Notes under the pieces: generated by a model
Databases searched by the model: none
Seen by the model: only the letters and a program-made list of their open reading frames with translations
What the model was told of the DNA's origin: nothing
Assembly: GCA_038380795.1 (NCBI GenBank)
Contig: CM076266.1
Span: 34,174,145 to 34,238,144 of the forward strand
Direction of reading: 5' to 3'
DNA length: 64,000 nt
Source: Pyrocephalus nanus
Taxonomy: Eukaryota; Chordata; Aves; Passeriformes; Tyrannidae
Made by a program: the position numbers and the translations under genes
In this document: positions 14,191 to 25,600 of the stretch, piece after piece
Layout: every line of letters starts with the position of its first letter
How positions within the stretch are numbered: the stretch's first letter is position 1

Positions 14191-14359
14191 TTAACCCTCG
14201 TCACACTGCTGTGTGGCAGATAACTGATGCCATACTGTATTACCATGGTAGACATGATAAACTAAGACACAAGTGTGCTAAGTGTGTTGGTAACCAGGAT
14301 TATCACCCACGATTGGACCTGAACTCTAGTCAGTCATGTGCTTTAACACTAACACTCAT
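14191..14359 (-). repeat. MIR-like SINE fragment, antisense
   Basis: The order of motifs matches the reverse complement of a MIR element: TTAACCCTCGTCACACTGCT (from 'aaccctcacaacaaccct'), then ATAAACTAAGACACAAG (from 'gaaactgaggcacagag'), then GTTGGTAACCAGGATTATCAC and GGACCTGAACTCTAGTCAGT (from 'gggattcgaacccaggtctgtct'), ending with GTGCTTTAACACTAACAC. The copy is heavily diverged, as expected for an ancient SINE. Assignment is from remembered consensus features and was not aligned. Confidence 0.5.
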
Positions 14360-14659
14360 CTGAACTAGAAGAATTAGCAGAGAGGAAAGGTTTTCCTTAT
14401 TTTTAGAGAATTTCGTAATTTTCCTGTTCAGTGTCTTGATATCATCAGGATTTTCTGTGGCTTGGGTCATTCACCTGTCTTTTTCATGAATATATATGCA
14501 TTAAAATGCAGTTAGAGACAGGCATAAAACTGATGTGGCACATGTAGATTTGTTCATTTAATTTGATTACAATGTTATCTCAATACCATGCAAACTTACA
14601 TTTGCTTAATGACTTTATCCATTAGGCAGTGGGGTTTTTGAGCTGAAAGAATAATTTAA

Positions 14660-14690
14660 AAAATAGTAGTAATAATAATAATAAAAGAAT
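14660..14690. repeat. (TAA/TAG)n trinucleotide repeat
   Basis: AAAATAGTAGTAATAATAATAATAAAAG: about seven trinucleotide units, partly TAG and partly TAA. Confidence 0.7.
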
Positions 14691-16117
14691 AAAATAGTAG
14701 CCTTAGTATTAGATACACTATTGGGGGCTTTTATGTCTGAGTTCATGACACATCAGAACAATTATGCTTATTATCGCCCATTACCCAGGAAGTACTGCCT
14801 TTGCATAGAGTCTGTCAGGCACAGCTTAAATCTCTGCACGCTTATTTTTCGTCACAGACAGCTAAATTCAATTTCAGCTAGAGACTTTTCCAGTCAAAGA
14901 AACCCTGTACCTAAAAATTACCCCAAGATAACCAAAGAGTAAGTCTGTTGCTGTATTTTATTGTTCAGATCAGCATATAGGTTGCATGTGAATAACCTTA
15001 GCGAATTAAAGATGATTATATACTATGGGTAAATATTAATAAGTATAAATAAAGATCAGAAGATATTTGGTACAGTTTAAGACAAATTTTCTTAAAGAAT
15101 CATATCTTGTTTAACAGAAGTATTAGTTTAAAAGGTGTTAAAGTTTTTAGTCAAAACTTTTCAGACTGAACAATTCTGTGGTTATTTCAGGACAATTTTT
15201 TAATCTTTCCGAGCAAAATTACAAAAGCCAATGCAACTTTTTTGCAAAAACTGAATATGTAAATGTAAATTTTGGGATTTCTGCCTCAAAATCCTCATGT
15301 AAAATGTATTGAGCTGAAGTTGTAGAAGTCACCATTAATTTCTGCCATGATTTTGAAAAAAAGAAATCCTCTTTCTACCAGAGAAAATGACATTGAAGTA
15401 AATAAGCTATTGCAAGTTGAAATAGAAGACTGTATGATATTATTTTTTCTGTATACTTCATATTGGCAAAATGTACTAGCAATCAATGTGCTGAGAAGGT
15501 AGTGAACATTAGTCCTGACTAGGAGTTTGATCTCAATAATCGAGGAAAAAGGTTTAGCTTTCACAGTGATATACTACTTTATTTTTCTCTGAAATCACCA
15601 ACTGGGCTGGCAATTTTCATGATAAAATTTTGAGGAGTTATGTGGTCACGAATACAATATCTCTCCAGGGATGAATGGACTTGAGAGTATCACTAGTTTT
15701 GCAAGATCTCTCTCTTCACTGTGAAAAATTATAAGGAATCCATATCTTGGAGTTAACAAAACCTTAGTTTTAAAACTATAGAAGCTCAAATTAGTTCATA
15801 CTTCAAAGCTACACAATTTTAGGGCACAGTGCCTTGGACTGTGCAACTAAAAATACTTTTAGTTACTTTTCTGATCATGGCTCTTGATATATAGATTAGA
15901 GTCAATATTTTAACCAATAGTGTTCCTATCTTCAGCATTTTTAGAGCAATAAAAATAGTAGCAATTCCTAACTTTCTTATATCTAATTCAAGTATTTTGA
16001 ACCTATTGTAGAGAGATATCTACCTCTGTGCTAATCTCTAGTTGTACTTCTTCTATTTTTTCAAATTTTCAGGTGGGACTTCTTTAAGTGGAACAACCAG
16101 GAATTTTTACTCAGGAC

Positions 16118-16134
16118 TTTTTTTTTTTTTTTTT
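16118..16134. repeat. Poly(T) run, 17 nt
   Basis: A T run following TCAGGAC, with no recognisable adjoining repeat. Confidence 0.75.
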
Positions 16135-16267
16135 CAACTTATGAACAAATCTTCAACATTTTATATGATAATACAGCGAAAAAAATAAGTTGTTGTGATT
16201 GGCACTAGTAGTCAACAGCTGCTTGGCCATACAGTAAGAGTTTTCTTTTGTGTTTGTGCATGCAAAA

Positions 16268-16302
16268 ATACATACATACACACACACATATATATATATA
16301 TC
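16268..16302. repeat. Compound (CATA)n-(CA)n-(TA)n microsatellite
   Basis: ATACATACATACACACACAC followed by ATATATATATATATC: three successive alternating purine-pyrimidine phases in 35 bp. Confidence 0.8.
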
Positions 16303-16853
16303 TAAACAATTCTGAACAGTGGTCAGAATATCACAGGAAAATGAGTTGGTATTTAATAAAGCCTACAGGTGTTTAAGTATTAAAATGCTCTAACACATAA
16401 ATGACTTAAACAGTGGTGTAGTGTCCACAGCCTTGTGAATACTTAGTCATATCCTTCTGTTAAGCTTGCAAGTGATACTTCATTTTTAGATAGGGATCAT
16501 AGTGATATTAGAAAATATGTGTGAATGATAATCAGTGTTGCTTCTTGGCTGGAAAAATAATCATATTACTTTCAGATTTATGTTGGAGAAGGACCCTATT
16601 CCACCTTTACCCAAAGATGAAGAGAAAAAATTCATGCTGGGCTTGAAAAGGACTTTGTTTTTTATATTCCAGCTACTTAAACCAGTAATGTAAAAGTCTC
16701 TGTGGGAAGTGCAAGTAACTGGTAAGCTTTGCCCTTAAGCAAGTTCACAGTCCTGTCAAGCCAGCTATTTCCCCACTACTGTTAACAGATTTAATCAGTC
16801 AGGTTTGTTTACTCTTTGAATATTAAATTTCAGATAGGGTTTATTTTCTATTG

Positions 16854-16881
16854 ATTTTATGCATATACACATGCATAAAAT
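16854..16881. repeat. Inverted repeat with 11-bp arms, ATTTTATGCAT
   Basis: ATTTTATGCAT at 16854-16864 and ATGCATAAAAT at 16871-16881 are perfect reverse complements with a 6-nt spacer (ATACAC). Each arm holds ATGCAT, a half-match to POU octamer sites. In AT-rich DNA this could arise by chance. Confidence 0.7.
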
Positions 16882-18010
16882 ATCTATATGTGTGTTTAGG
16901 GACAAACACTTATAAAACATTATGGGCTGCAAGACATTCTGAGCTGCAGTATGTTAACTTAAAATGTAGTAGTGTTTGCACTTTTCAAATTGTTTTTAGA
17001 AAGACATACAAAGATGCTGTTCTGAAAAGTGGAAACGTGATTTAATGTTCCTGTTTACTTGTGTCATTAGGTTCATTTCTGCACGCTTGACATTTTAGTT
17101 TTTGTTACTCTGAAGGCCTTACTACATGTCCTGCCTAATGGGACATGGGATCTGGTTGGACTAAACTGCTCTTTGTTTCGAAAATCCGTAATTTCCTTAG
17201 CAGTAAGCTCCAGTTTTTAGTGGGAAGAGGACTGAGACTCTCTGCTTTTATGTCTAGAGAGTGTGTCTAAATAAAATTCTAGCCTTTTATTTGAAAAAGT
17301 AAAAAGTTATCTCAAAATGTTATTCATTTAAAGAATAGTTTATTTAAATGAGCTTATATTTTTCAAAGTGCTTTCTCTGTGTTCAGTATTGAATGCTGCA
17401 GTTCAGTCAAAATGCAATTGTTTAAAAGATTTCATTTTCTGCACTCCCTGCTTCTTTTTCTTTATTTCTTTTTCTCCTGAATACATTCTTCCAGAAACAC
17501 ACAAAAAAGTTATTTTGCATATTTTATGCATTAACATAAAGGCTGAGCTGGACCAATTTTCTGCATAATATAGAAAAGAAACCCCAAACTCTGTCATTAA
17601 CTTCACTAATATTAAATATTGATATATCCAGCTATTTATGAATAATTATATTCCTGCTGGTTTTTACTGTATTTTTAAAATAATAGCTTTTAAAAACCAA
17701 CAATACTCTCCCAGTGTTTCATGCCCATCTGCCTTATTTTTTTTTTCTTTGAAATTATGCAAAATTTTTTGTGTCATCAGGGTTAATCTAAGGGGGATTA
17801 ACTTTGCTTAGTAATTATTCTATTTATCTCTAAAACTGATCTATACTTATTTAAATAAGATTTATCAGTTACTGAGGACCTTTTATGCTAAATATCTATT
17901 TGGTACATATCTGCTAAAAGTAAATGTTGATATTTTTATCGATAGCTTGGAGGGAACACAATTTCTTTGAAGTTTGAAAACAGAAATCCTGGAATGAATG
18001 AGGTGTCTTT

Positions 18011-18038
18011 AGAGAGGAGAGGAGAGGAGGAGAGGAAA
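18011..18038. repeat. GGAGA-rich purine tract
   Basis: AGAGAGGAGAGGAGAGGAGG and following bases: 28 purines in a row with a GGAGA period of five. Such mirror-like purine tracts can adopt triplex structures. Confidence 0.7.
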
Positions 18039-18561
18039 TACTTTCATAGAACCTTAAAAGTACATTCCTGTTTTCTGATAGTAGGTGCCATAGCACTGTG
18101 TTTGCCAGATTTTAGCTAGGCTGATAAGAATGTTGGAATGGGGAAAAAAATGAACTCAAGCGAATACTGACTATCAATGATTTAGCTATCACATTTATTT
18201 TAAAAAGAATTTTACAGTTGTGAGTGAAATTCAAACAAGGAAAAACAGTGAATATTTTGTCTAAGTAATATAATGGCAGATCAACATAGCTGACCTGAAG
18301 GTCATTTTAACATTAAATAGCTAGCATTTTTTACACAGGAGGGGCAGGCATTTAGTCTGTGACAAGAACAGTGCAGATTTTGTGTGAGAAAGTGATTTCT
18401 AGCTTTTTTTTTTCCCTGGAGAAAATGTATTGAAAATAAATTTGGCTTTTTTACTTAGTAAATACACAGATTAACAGATGAAAGCTCTATTATCACAGGG
18501 AGGAAAAGAATCCTCTAGATAGATGTCACAGACTTTGAGAACAACAAGAAAAAAGTTATCA

Positions 18562-18581
18562 ATATATGCATATGCATATAT
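18562..18581. repeat. Perfect 20-bp palindrome with two ATGCAT cores
   Basis: ATATATGCATATGCATATAT equals its own reverse complement. It sits inside an AT-alternating stretch (18555-18616) that continues as a degenerate (TA/CA)n repeat, so expansion of a simple repeat is the easiest explanation. Confidence 0.75.
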
Positions 18582-19031
18582 GTATATAAAGATAACATCA
18601 GTACATATATACACACAATTAGATGTGATTGCCTCTGCCTGGTGCATAACTAGTAATTGCCTAATCAAAAAGATTTCTAAGCTTCCAGTTCAGTAAAGAT
18701 TACCTGGATGATAATTACCTTTCATTCTTTTCTTGCATTGAACAATTTAGTTTTAAATGCAAGGAAAAAAAAGAAAAAGGGTGTATTTTTTTTCCCATGA
18801 AATTTCCGGAACTTCTTATTTTAGCTAGTTTATATCTGTATGTCATTACTCACTCAGAATGTAGCAGAAAGTAATTAGGAAAAAGAATTAGTATTTTAAA
18901 AGATAAAGACTAGATGAACATTTAGGTACTGTGAAAATCATATTTGGGCCAGAATGCCTAAAGAATTCCTAGTTTTATTTAAATCAGTTTTCTAATCCCC
19001 TGCTAGGCCAATTCATACATAATATGGTAAG

Positions 19032-19140
19032 AGGACATGGGTTCTATTTTTGGGTCTGCAATCTTATTTTAAATGAATCACATTATTCCCCTGTCTCATT
19101 TTCCCCATTTCTAAATAGGCATAATAAGATTTATTTGCCT
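19032..19140 (+). repeat. MIR-like SINE fragment, sense
   Basis: The run CCTGTCTCATTTTCCCCATT followed by TCTAAATAGGCATAATAAGA resembles the sense core of MIR ('cctcagtttccccatctgtaaaatggggataataat'). The upstream TGGGTCTGCAATCTTATTTT and ATGAATCAC keep the spacing of the 'cttgggcaagtcactt' part. The copy is old and diverged. It lies in otherwise unremarkable AT-rich DNA. Confidence 0.45.
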
Positions 19141-21379
19141 TGGCAGTACATTAAAGGCAGCATAAAACTCCAAATTATGAATTCTTTTTAACACAAGCGC
19201 ATGCACACCTAAGCAATGGAGATCACACTCTGCCAGTGAACTTGAAGTAGGAGTCTGGCCAAGTGTCAAATAACTAAAATATTAATATTTGTGGAAAAAA
19301 ATATTAAAAATAATGGATTTGCACATATTTGTGATATATTTGTGTGAGAGAAAATAATTTATTTGAAGGTAGCATTCTTCTGACTCTCTGAGGAAACAGA
19401 ACTCAAAAAGAGTAATAGCATGCTCATGAAAACCCTTACTTGGGAAAGCTGACATTTTAAGCAGCTGTGTTTTTGGAAGAGTCCAACTGGGAAGACCCAG
19501 AAGTGTTTCCAGCTCTTGGATCTTGCTGTGGGCAGCAGCTGTCTTCTGACTCCTAATTTTCTTTAACATGGACAGAGATCAGTGTTCCGTCTTTGTGTTT
19601 GGTTCTCATAAGAAGGAAATCCACAGTCTTTACCCAAAGAGATTCTGCAGGTGCGGGCCCAATCTCAACAGTCCAGGAGCACAAGCATTTTACACATGCC
19701 AGCAGTTAATAGACAGCCTAGAAAAGTACCACTTGGGCTACAGTAATTTCCCATGTTTATCTTAGTGATGAGTATAATAACTAACAGAAGCAGTGTAATT
19801 CTGTAATATGATTATTGACAAAGAAGTATTTGCAATATTAAGCAGAATAAAGTTTTAGCCTTATTTTAACTGTTTGTTGTTTGGGGTTTTTTTTAATAGT
19901 AAAAGCTTATAGAAATAAGATAGAGGGATTACTTTGAATTGCTTGCATTTCTATAGAGTTTCACAACTCAACCATTTATGTATTGTGCAAATACATGGGA
20001 ACTGGAAAATGAAAAGGAGGAAAGCCATTAATCAGCTTGCTAATGTGTTTTCCTTATCAGGCTGAAAGAAGTGGGAAGAACAAGCAGGTAGCATATATTA
20101 TGAAAAAGAGATGAAGTGTCAGATAAGGCTTTGTGAGCTAAATCTGTGCAGTGAGAGAGATTCAACACTACTGTTAATAAAAAATTCCCAATTCTATGAA
20201 TAACATGATAAGGAAATACTCATGTGTGTATAAAGACCTGGTATACATTTATGAATCTAATGCATGTTTCCCAAGTGATATTAGACAGGTAGCTCAAATC
20301 TGTATCATCAGTTTGCATATAGCTCAGCAGTAACCTATAATCTCACTTCTCAACCAGTTCATTACACATATAAAAAATACAGGATTCCATCATCCCTTAA
20401 ATTGTCATGTCATCTGTCTCCAAACAATTACAGCTGCTTGCTGTAAGCATCCAGGCAATTTTTAAAACAATCCTGAACCTTAGCACAGTGGTGTTTAGTA
20501 TGAGGAACTTAATCTTTCTGTGTTTTAACTACTAACTAGTCTTGTGTGGTGTCTTTAAACACTGCTGTAACATAAATAACATTAATTATATTTGCAAACA
20601 TGTCCTTTTTATTGCAATTCCTAATTTGACCATTTTTAGATCTGTTTAATGTGAACAGCTACTTAACATTGTTTGATCGTTGTATAGTTCTGGGAAATGA
20701 TTTTGCATCTGGTTACCTTAAGCCTTAATTTGGAGTACAGATAAATCTCAAGTGCAAGAAAGGAGTTTTGTCCCAATATAGTAAAACAGCTGGGATTTAA
20801 TTGGTCACCTTTTATCACTGACTTTTCACTTGATGATTTGCAATGATGTGTTGTGAGAGTAGAAAAGATACCATTTCATAATGACTGGGATGCAATATAT
20901 ACAGAGAATGCTTGGTTAGAGTAGCACCTTTTCATGCCATGAATCATTAGGTATTTAAGTAATTAATGATTGCACAATGGAATGACAAGTTCACTCCAGG
21001 TTTGATGTACAGTTCTCCTGAGTCTGTTTGCGTAAGTTGATTTCCAATAAATGAAAGCAACAGTGTGCCATAAGGGACTGACAAAGCTGATTACTGCAGC
21101 AACTCTGGGCTATGTAGTGACATAATCTGCTTCATAACATGTATAGCTATTGTTTTCTTCATACGCATTTTGCATCATGTTTAAAAAGAAGTCATCTGTG
21201 GATCTGAGCTTTCTGCTCAGAATCTACCACATGTAGAGTCTTTTGGTTCACCACTGGAATATTGTTATTGATTGTACAAACTGATCTCCTTGGGCCAGAA
21301 AATTCATCTTTATACATCAGTGCTGGGGCTGATCTCTAGAGAAGGCCTGTTGTAAAAGCAAGTATATTAAAACAAAGTG
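19141..21379. other. Non-coding DNA, no gene recognised
   Basis: A minus-strand frame at 19569-19282 (95 codons) begins with a protein-like stretch (KIRSQKTAAAHSKIQELE) but turns into AT-rich non-coding composition; there is no donor or acceptor that rescues it. The plus frame 19568-19765 is similarly unsupported. Confidence 0.5.
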
Positions 21380-21432
21380 CATACTGACAAACTCAACATA
21401 CAAAATACAGAACTGGGGCTAGAGAATTTATT
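21380..21432 (-). terminator. Candidate polyadenylation signal for the minus-strand transcript
   Basis: AATAAA lies on the minus strand at 21432-21427, 88 nt after the TGA of the candidate terminal exon. About 20 to 50 nt further on, the minus strand is rich in T and GT (TCTGTATTTTGTATGTTGAG and following), as expected for the downstream cleavage-stimulating element of a vertebrate poly(A) site. AATAAA alone is common in AT-rich DNA; the value here is its position after a good acceptor and a stop codon, and the GT-rich element that follows. Confidence 0.35.
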
Positions 21433-21519
21433 ATAACATATATCTTGCTTTCTCTAGTTTGTTTATGCTTTAGAAAGTAGCAAAGATTGCATTTATGGTT
21501 TCTGTTTTGTTAGCTTGGA

Positions 21520-21653
21520 TCATGATTGCATGGAGATGCTTCTACAACAGACATGCAGATTCCATAGACTGCGAGGCCCTTGTAATTGATTACGATGGAC
21601 AGACTGTCTTCCATCTGACACGTAGTATATGTATGCTCTTGTATCTTGTTTAC
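21520..21653 (-). CDS. Candidate terminal coding exon of the same minus-strand transcript
   Basis: On the minus strand a strong 3' splice site, TATATGTTTTTCAG, ends at 21654 and the exon begins GTAAACAAG. Joining it to the donor at 22322 removes a 669-nt intron and completes a split serine codon (A plus GT). Translation then continues for 43 more codons (KQDTRAYIYYVSDGRQ near the start, NLHVCCRSISMQS at the end) to a TGA at 21522-21520. The joined two-exon frame is 74 residues, or 64 from its first methionine. It is basic and has a paired cysteine (HVCCRS) near the end, but no signal peptide, membrane segment or known motif is clear. The other frame beginning VNKIQEH is also open to a TAA just downstream, so frame choice rests on the junction. 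Identity is unknown, and a non-coding transcript is the main alternative. Confidence 0.3.
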
Positions 21654-22322
21654 CTGAAAAACATATAAACATATAACTTCTATTAAATGAAAAAAAAGTT
21701 CATTAGTGCTTGCCCAAGTAAGATTCAGTTTCTTCAAAAGTTAATAAATTAAGAGATGTGGCTTGAATAAATTTAATTCAGCACTTATCTAGAACTCCTA
21801 AGGGTCTATTAATTTGTTTCAAAGAAAAGGTATACATGAATACCTTAAATGTCTGCACAGAAAACCCAAGTCATTGCCACTGTGTTGGAAATTGTAATTG
21901 TGTTAATAATTGCTTTGAACCTGTATAATCATTTTAATTTTAGTGCTGTAGAAGAATTTGTTAATCACCGATGTTATTTTACACTGTGAGGTAACCTTTG
22001 CTGGTTTGTTAGAAATAGGAAACACAGTGATGATATGAAGTTCTTTGCAAATGTGAGTGTCCTTGAGCCATATGTTTAAACCGCCCAAAGCATTAGACAT
22101 GCTTATATAAGTACCCAACTATTGCATTAAAACCCCGAGGTGAGATTTTCAAATTATTTGCAATCTGCAGCTAATTTCCCGGTGATATCTTGTGAAGACC
22201 TGGTGAAGCAGTAGAGTTGATTACTGAATAGAAATTAGAATATGTAATGAATCTTATTCTTACTTGTGCCCTATACCTACTAGACACACTTAATGGGGAA
22301 GGAACAGGCTAAAGGTACTTAC

Positions 22323-22414
22323 TTATTTCTTCTGCTATGACCCCTTGTATAGTTCGGAGCATACTCAGGAGTGCTTTGAACATTGTCTGGGTCTGCTTCC
22401 TTGTTGGTTGGCCC
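22323..22414 (-). CDS. Candidate internal exon of an unrecognised minus-strand transcript
   Basis: Read on the minus strand, this 92-nt segment is preceded by a pyrimidine-rich tract ending in CATGTCAG, a good 3' splice site, and is followed by GTAAGT, a consensus 5' splice site at 22322-22317. Two of the three frames are open. The frame starting at the second base (GQPTRKQTQT, then MFKALLSML and TIQGVIAEEI) gives 30 codons and is the one that stays open when joined to the next candidate exon at 21653. The frame starting at the first base hits a stop at that junction. The first ATG in the favoured frame is at 22383-22381 with A at -3, so a 64-residue product could start here. I do not recognise the protein family and no domain is evident. 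No upstream exon could be placed. It could equally be a long non-coding RNA exon. Confidence 0.33.
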
Positions 22415-22624
22415 CTGACATGGAGAAGAAATATCTGAGTGAGTCATCATCTGCCGTGTGAAATTGTGGAATGGTGGCAGGAGAAAGAGCTTTGCCAGTC
22501 TTTCATGCCCAAGGAATTTTCTTTTTGCTGCTGCCAAACTATTGATGTTATGGTTGGTGCCTTCAGCTAGAGCAGAGTAACTATAGGCGTGAGGGAAAAC
22601 TTGGTCCCATATCCAAGCAAACAA

Positions 22625-25600
22625 TTACTTATAATCTCCACTCTTGACTACAAGCCAGGAGAAGATGTGAAGACATGCAACAAACGAGTCTCAGAGCTTA
22701 TCCCAAGTAAGCACATGGCAGTAAGCTTCCAGGCTCCCACTGATATTAACAGCTGAGCTAAAAAAAAAAAAGACTTTCAGTTTAAATCCAGGCTCCCCTA
22801 TTGATTTCCAGCTTGATTTTTACATGAATGTTCTATCTCTCGCTTATCAGCTTCATGCAGCTCCGGTTGGTTTGGCACTTTGTGATGTTCTTGACATTGT
22901 TCAGAGAGATGTTAAGTTAAAGCTGAACAGCTTCCTTGACCTGAAGTTTAAACAAGAATCTGACAGTCCTGGATTTTTACTTAAGACTCAGAAACGTGTC
23001 TTTAAAAGTACATGAAAACTGCCTTTTAACAAGCATTTTAGAGAAGCCTATAGCTAGCAGTGACTATTTAATTATTTGGGAGCAAATATTAACTCATCAA
23101 TATTTTCAAAGATACCACTCAACTCAAGAACAAAAACAATTTAGCAAGGTGATTTTTCTGCTAATCTGAAGCCCATGGGATGCTTTTCTTCCCCTACCAC
23201 ACCCCAGTTTTTTTTGTTTCACAGAAATACGTATATTGATGTGGGTGCCTTTTACACACGATGGAATGAATAAACCTGTAGGTTTTGCAGTCATTCTGTC
23301 TGGATTAGCATCAATTGTGTCATTGATCAGTTGTTAAAATAAATAGTGATGATAGGGCTAGAAAAGATACCAAATGATGAAAGTTTGGTGTGGTCTTGTT
23401 AAAAAAAAAAAAAAAAAAAAGATGTTAAGGCAAGAGTATCTTAAAAAAAAAATTCTGGCAGGTTATATGGGGACTGGTAATGGTTGGGGATATGACAGAT
23501 AGCATGGGATGAATGATAAGACTTATTTTTAGTCATAATTGAAGTGCCTTGCTCCAAGTCACCATGGAAATGTTGTAGTTACTTTTATTGGTTTGTATCC
23601 TCTTTTTGTTAAGGATTATTGCTTGTTGTCCAAGTGACAGCTAAAATTGGCCTGGAAATAAAAACTAAAAATAGGAAAATATATTGAGAAAAAGAAGACA
23701 AGCTTTTAAGACCTTTGAAATGGCAACATAGGGGAGTTTTCTGAGGAATGGACTGAGGAAATTACTGCAAATTGGAAATAACTGGATTGTGCTGTATTGC
23801 CTTCTTTCTCTGCAATTCCTATTTTGAGGTGGTATATGAATGCCCTATAGACTTCTTTCTAATCCTTTGGTCCATGGTAACTTTTTTAGTTAGGAATTTA
23901 CTGTTAGGAAAATATAAAGAGGTTTCATTGTTCTGTTTTCAGGTCTTGTAAATTATTGCCTTGTGATCTTATTTCCTACTGAATAGGGATGATGACTTCC
24001 ATATTCATGGTTGGAAGGTGTCGAATCAGATGAAAATGTGTATTAAGTTTCATAGATTATAAACAATGCTTTATACTTATGCAAAGGCAAAAAGGTCTTC
24101 TGACCTTAATGGTGATTTATTTATGTTTTTATTTTATTTCCCTTGGAATTTTAAAGTAGATTGCCAGGCCATGGAAAGTGGAGACAGGAATTTTACACCT
24201 TAGTTAAATATATGGAGAATTTGGAAAAAAACCCCTATCTTGCTCTGATGAGTAATTGCTCTTATTGGCTTGCAAGAAGGATTTTTGGGGGAGGGAGTAA
24301 GGTGTGGATGAAAGTGATGTAAGAATTTCATAGCTGTTTACAGCAATTTCACACCATGCTGTAATCAGGTACTGACTGATACCAAGAAGTCTGATGCCCT
24401 GTTACAAAATCACACCATTTACAAAAAACCCTATGAGAGAGCTATGTGCAAATGAAGGGAAATTATCACACTAAATACAAGCAATTTACTGTCTGTGGAA
24501 AACAGGATAATCCATCAGGCCACACACAATACAAGTGGCAAGTTCGGGGTGTTTTTTTACTTGGATATTATTTGGTTTTGTAGTTGATAACATGACCTCA
24601 TCACCTTATCCAGGTGCGTGTTAGTGCCTACATAGCAGCAAATACTCCATAATAAAAATGTTGTATTTTCTTTCTGTAATAGAAGCAGTTCATAGTTATG
24701 CTTTGGATTGTATCTATTTGTTGATTTGTAGGTGGGCATCTTTTGTGTTTATAAATAAAGTACATAATTAAGGTTAATTCAAATAACATTGGGTGTAGGT
24801 GGTGGGGAATTCTTAAGTAGCTTCTATGCCTTAGGAAAAAGTATCACATGGCTCCAGCTCTTGTGGCAGTAACTGTCTCCAGAGAGTCTTTGCACAAATA
24901 AGCAGACTGGATTCTTAATTCTGTAGAGAGCACACGCAGAAAGAGTAGCGCTCAGATGATCCAGTTCATTGTATCCCTGTTGCTAAGCAGACAGGCTTTT
25001 GTACCAGTTGGAACATTTTCAGGCTATGTGTCTGCATTCCTAGATGAGTTGCAATAATTAAATGTGAAAGCAGTGATTGCCAGCATTGCTTGCCAATTCC
25101 AGTTTTATAATAAGGGGCAAAACCATCTGATCAGCCCCAGAGAGAAACAGAAATTTGTTTTACCTATAACTATGTGCCAAATGAATGGCACTGTGAGTTT
25201 GAAGAAACAAAAACATAAAAATCCTCTTAGCTATGGACTGCCTTAATATTCTGAGAGGAGATACTCCTTTTTGGTAGGGAATATTCTGTAGGTGGAGGAG
25301 GAAATTCCCTTTAACTGATTCTCTTTCTACTGGTAAGAGGGTTTTTTTGGATTGTTTTGTTGTTTGGTTGTTTTAAAAACCTATTTCAAGACTCCTTTAG
25401 CTTCTGATTTTGCTAGGCACTAAATTCTTCTTATGTAATAGATAAGTCTAGATATTATCTGTAATCTGCTGGTTTTCCAGTTGTGTTGTTTCATCAGCTT
25501 TTTCAGCACCTCTGCTAGGGACTCAATAATAAGGGAAAGGGAACTGAACTTTTTGCTTCTTCTGAGTTGACAGTTGTGGGGATGGAGAAATGGCAATTAA

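Larger units (their letters stand above)
14360..19031. other. AT-rich non-coding DNA, no gene seen
   Basis: Contains the microsatellites and inverted repeats listed separately. Other than these I see no gene, RNA or transposon. The longest open frame is 89 codons (15564-15295, minus) and has no supported content. Confidence 0.6.

Noticed and set aside
23401..23460. A20 and A9 runs as the tail of a processed pseudogene.
   Set aside because: No AATAAA close upstream, no recognisable coding body, and no target-site duplication visible.
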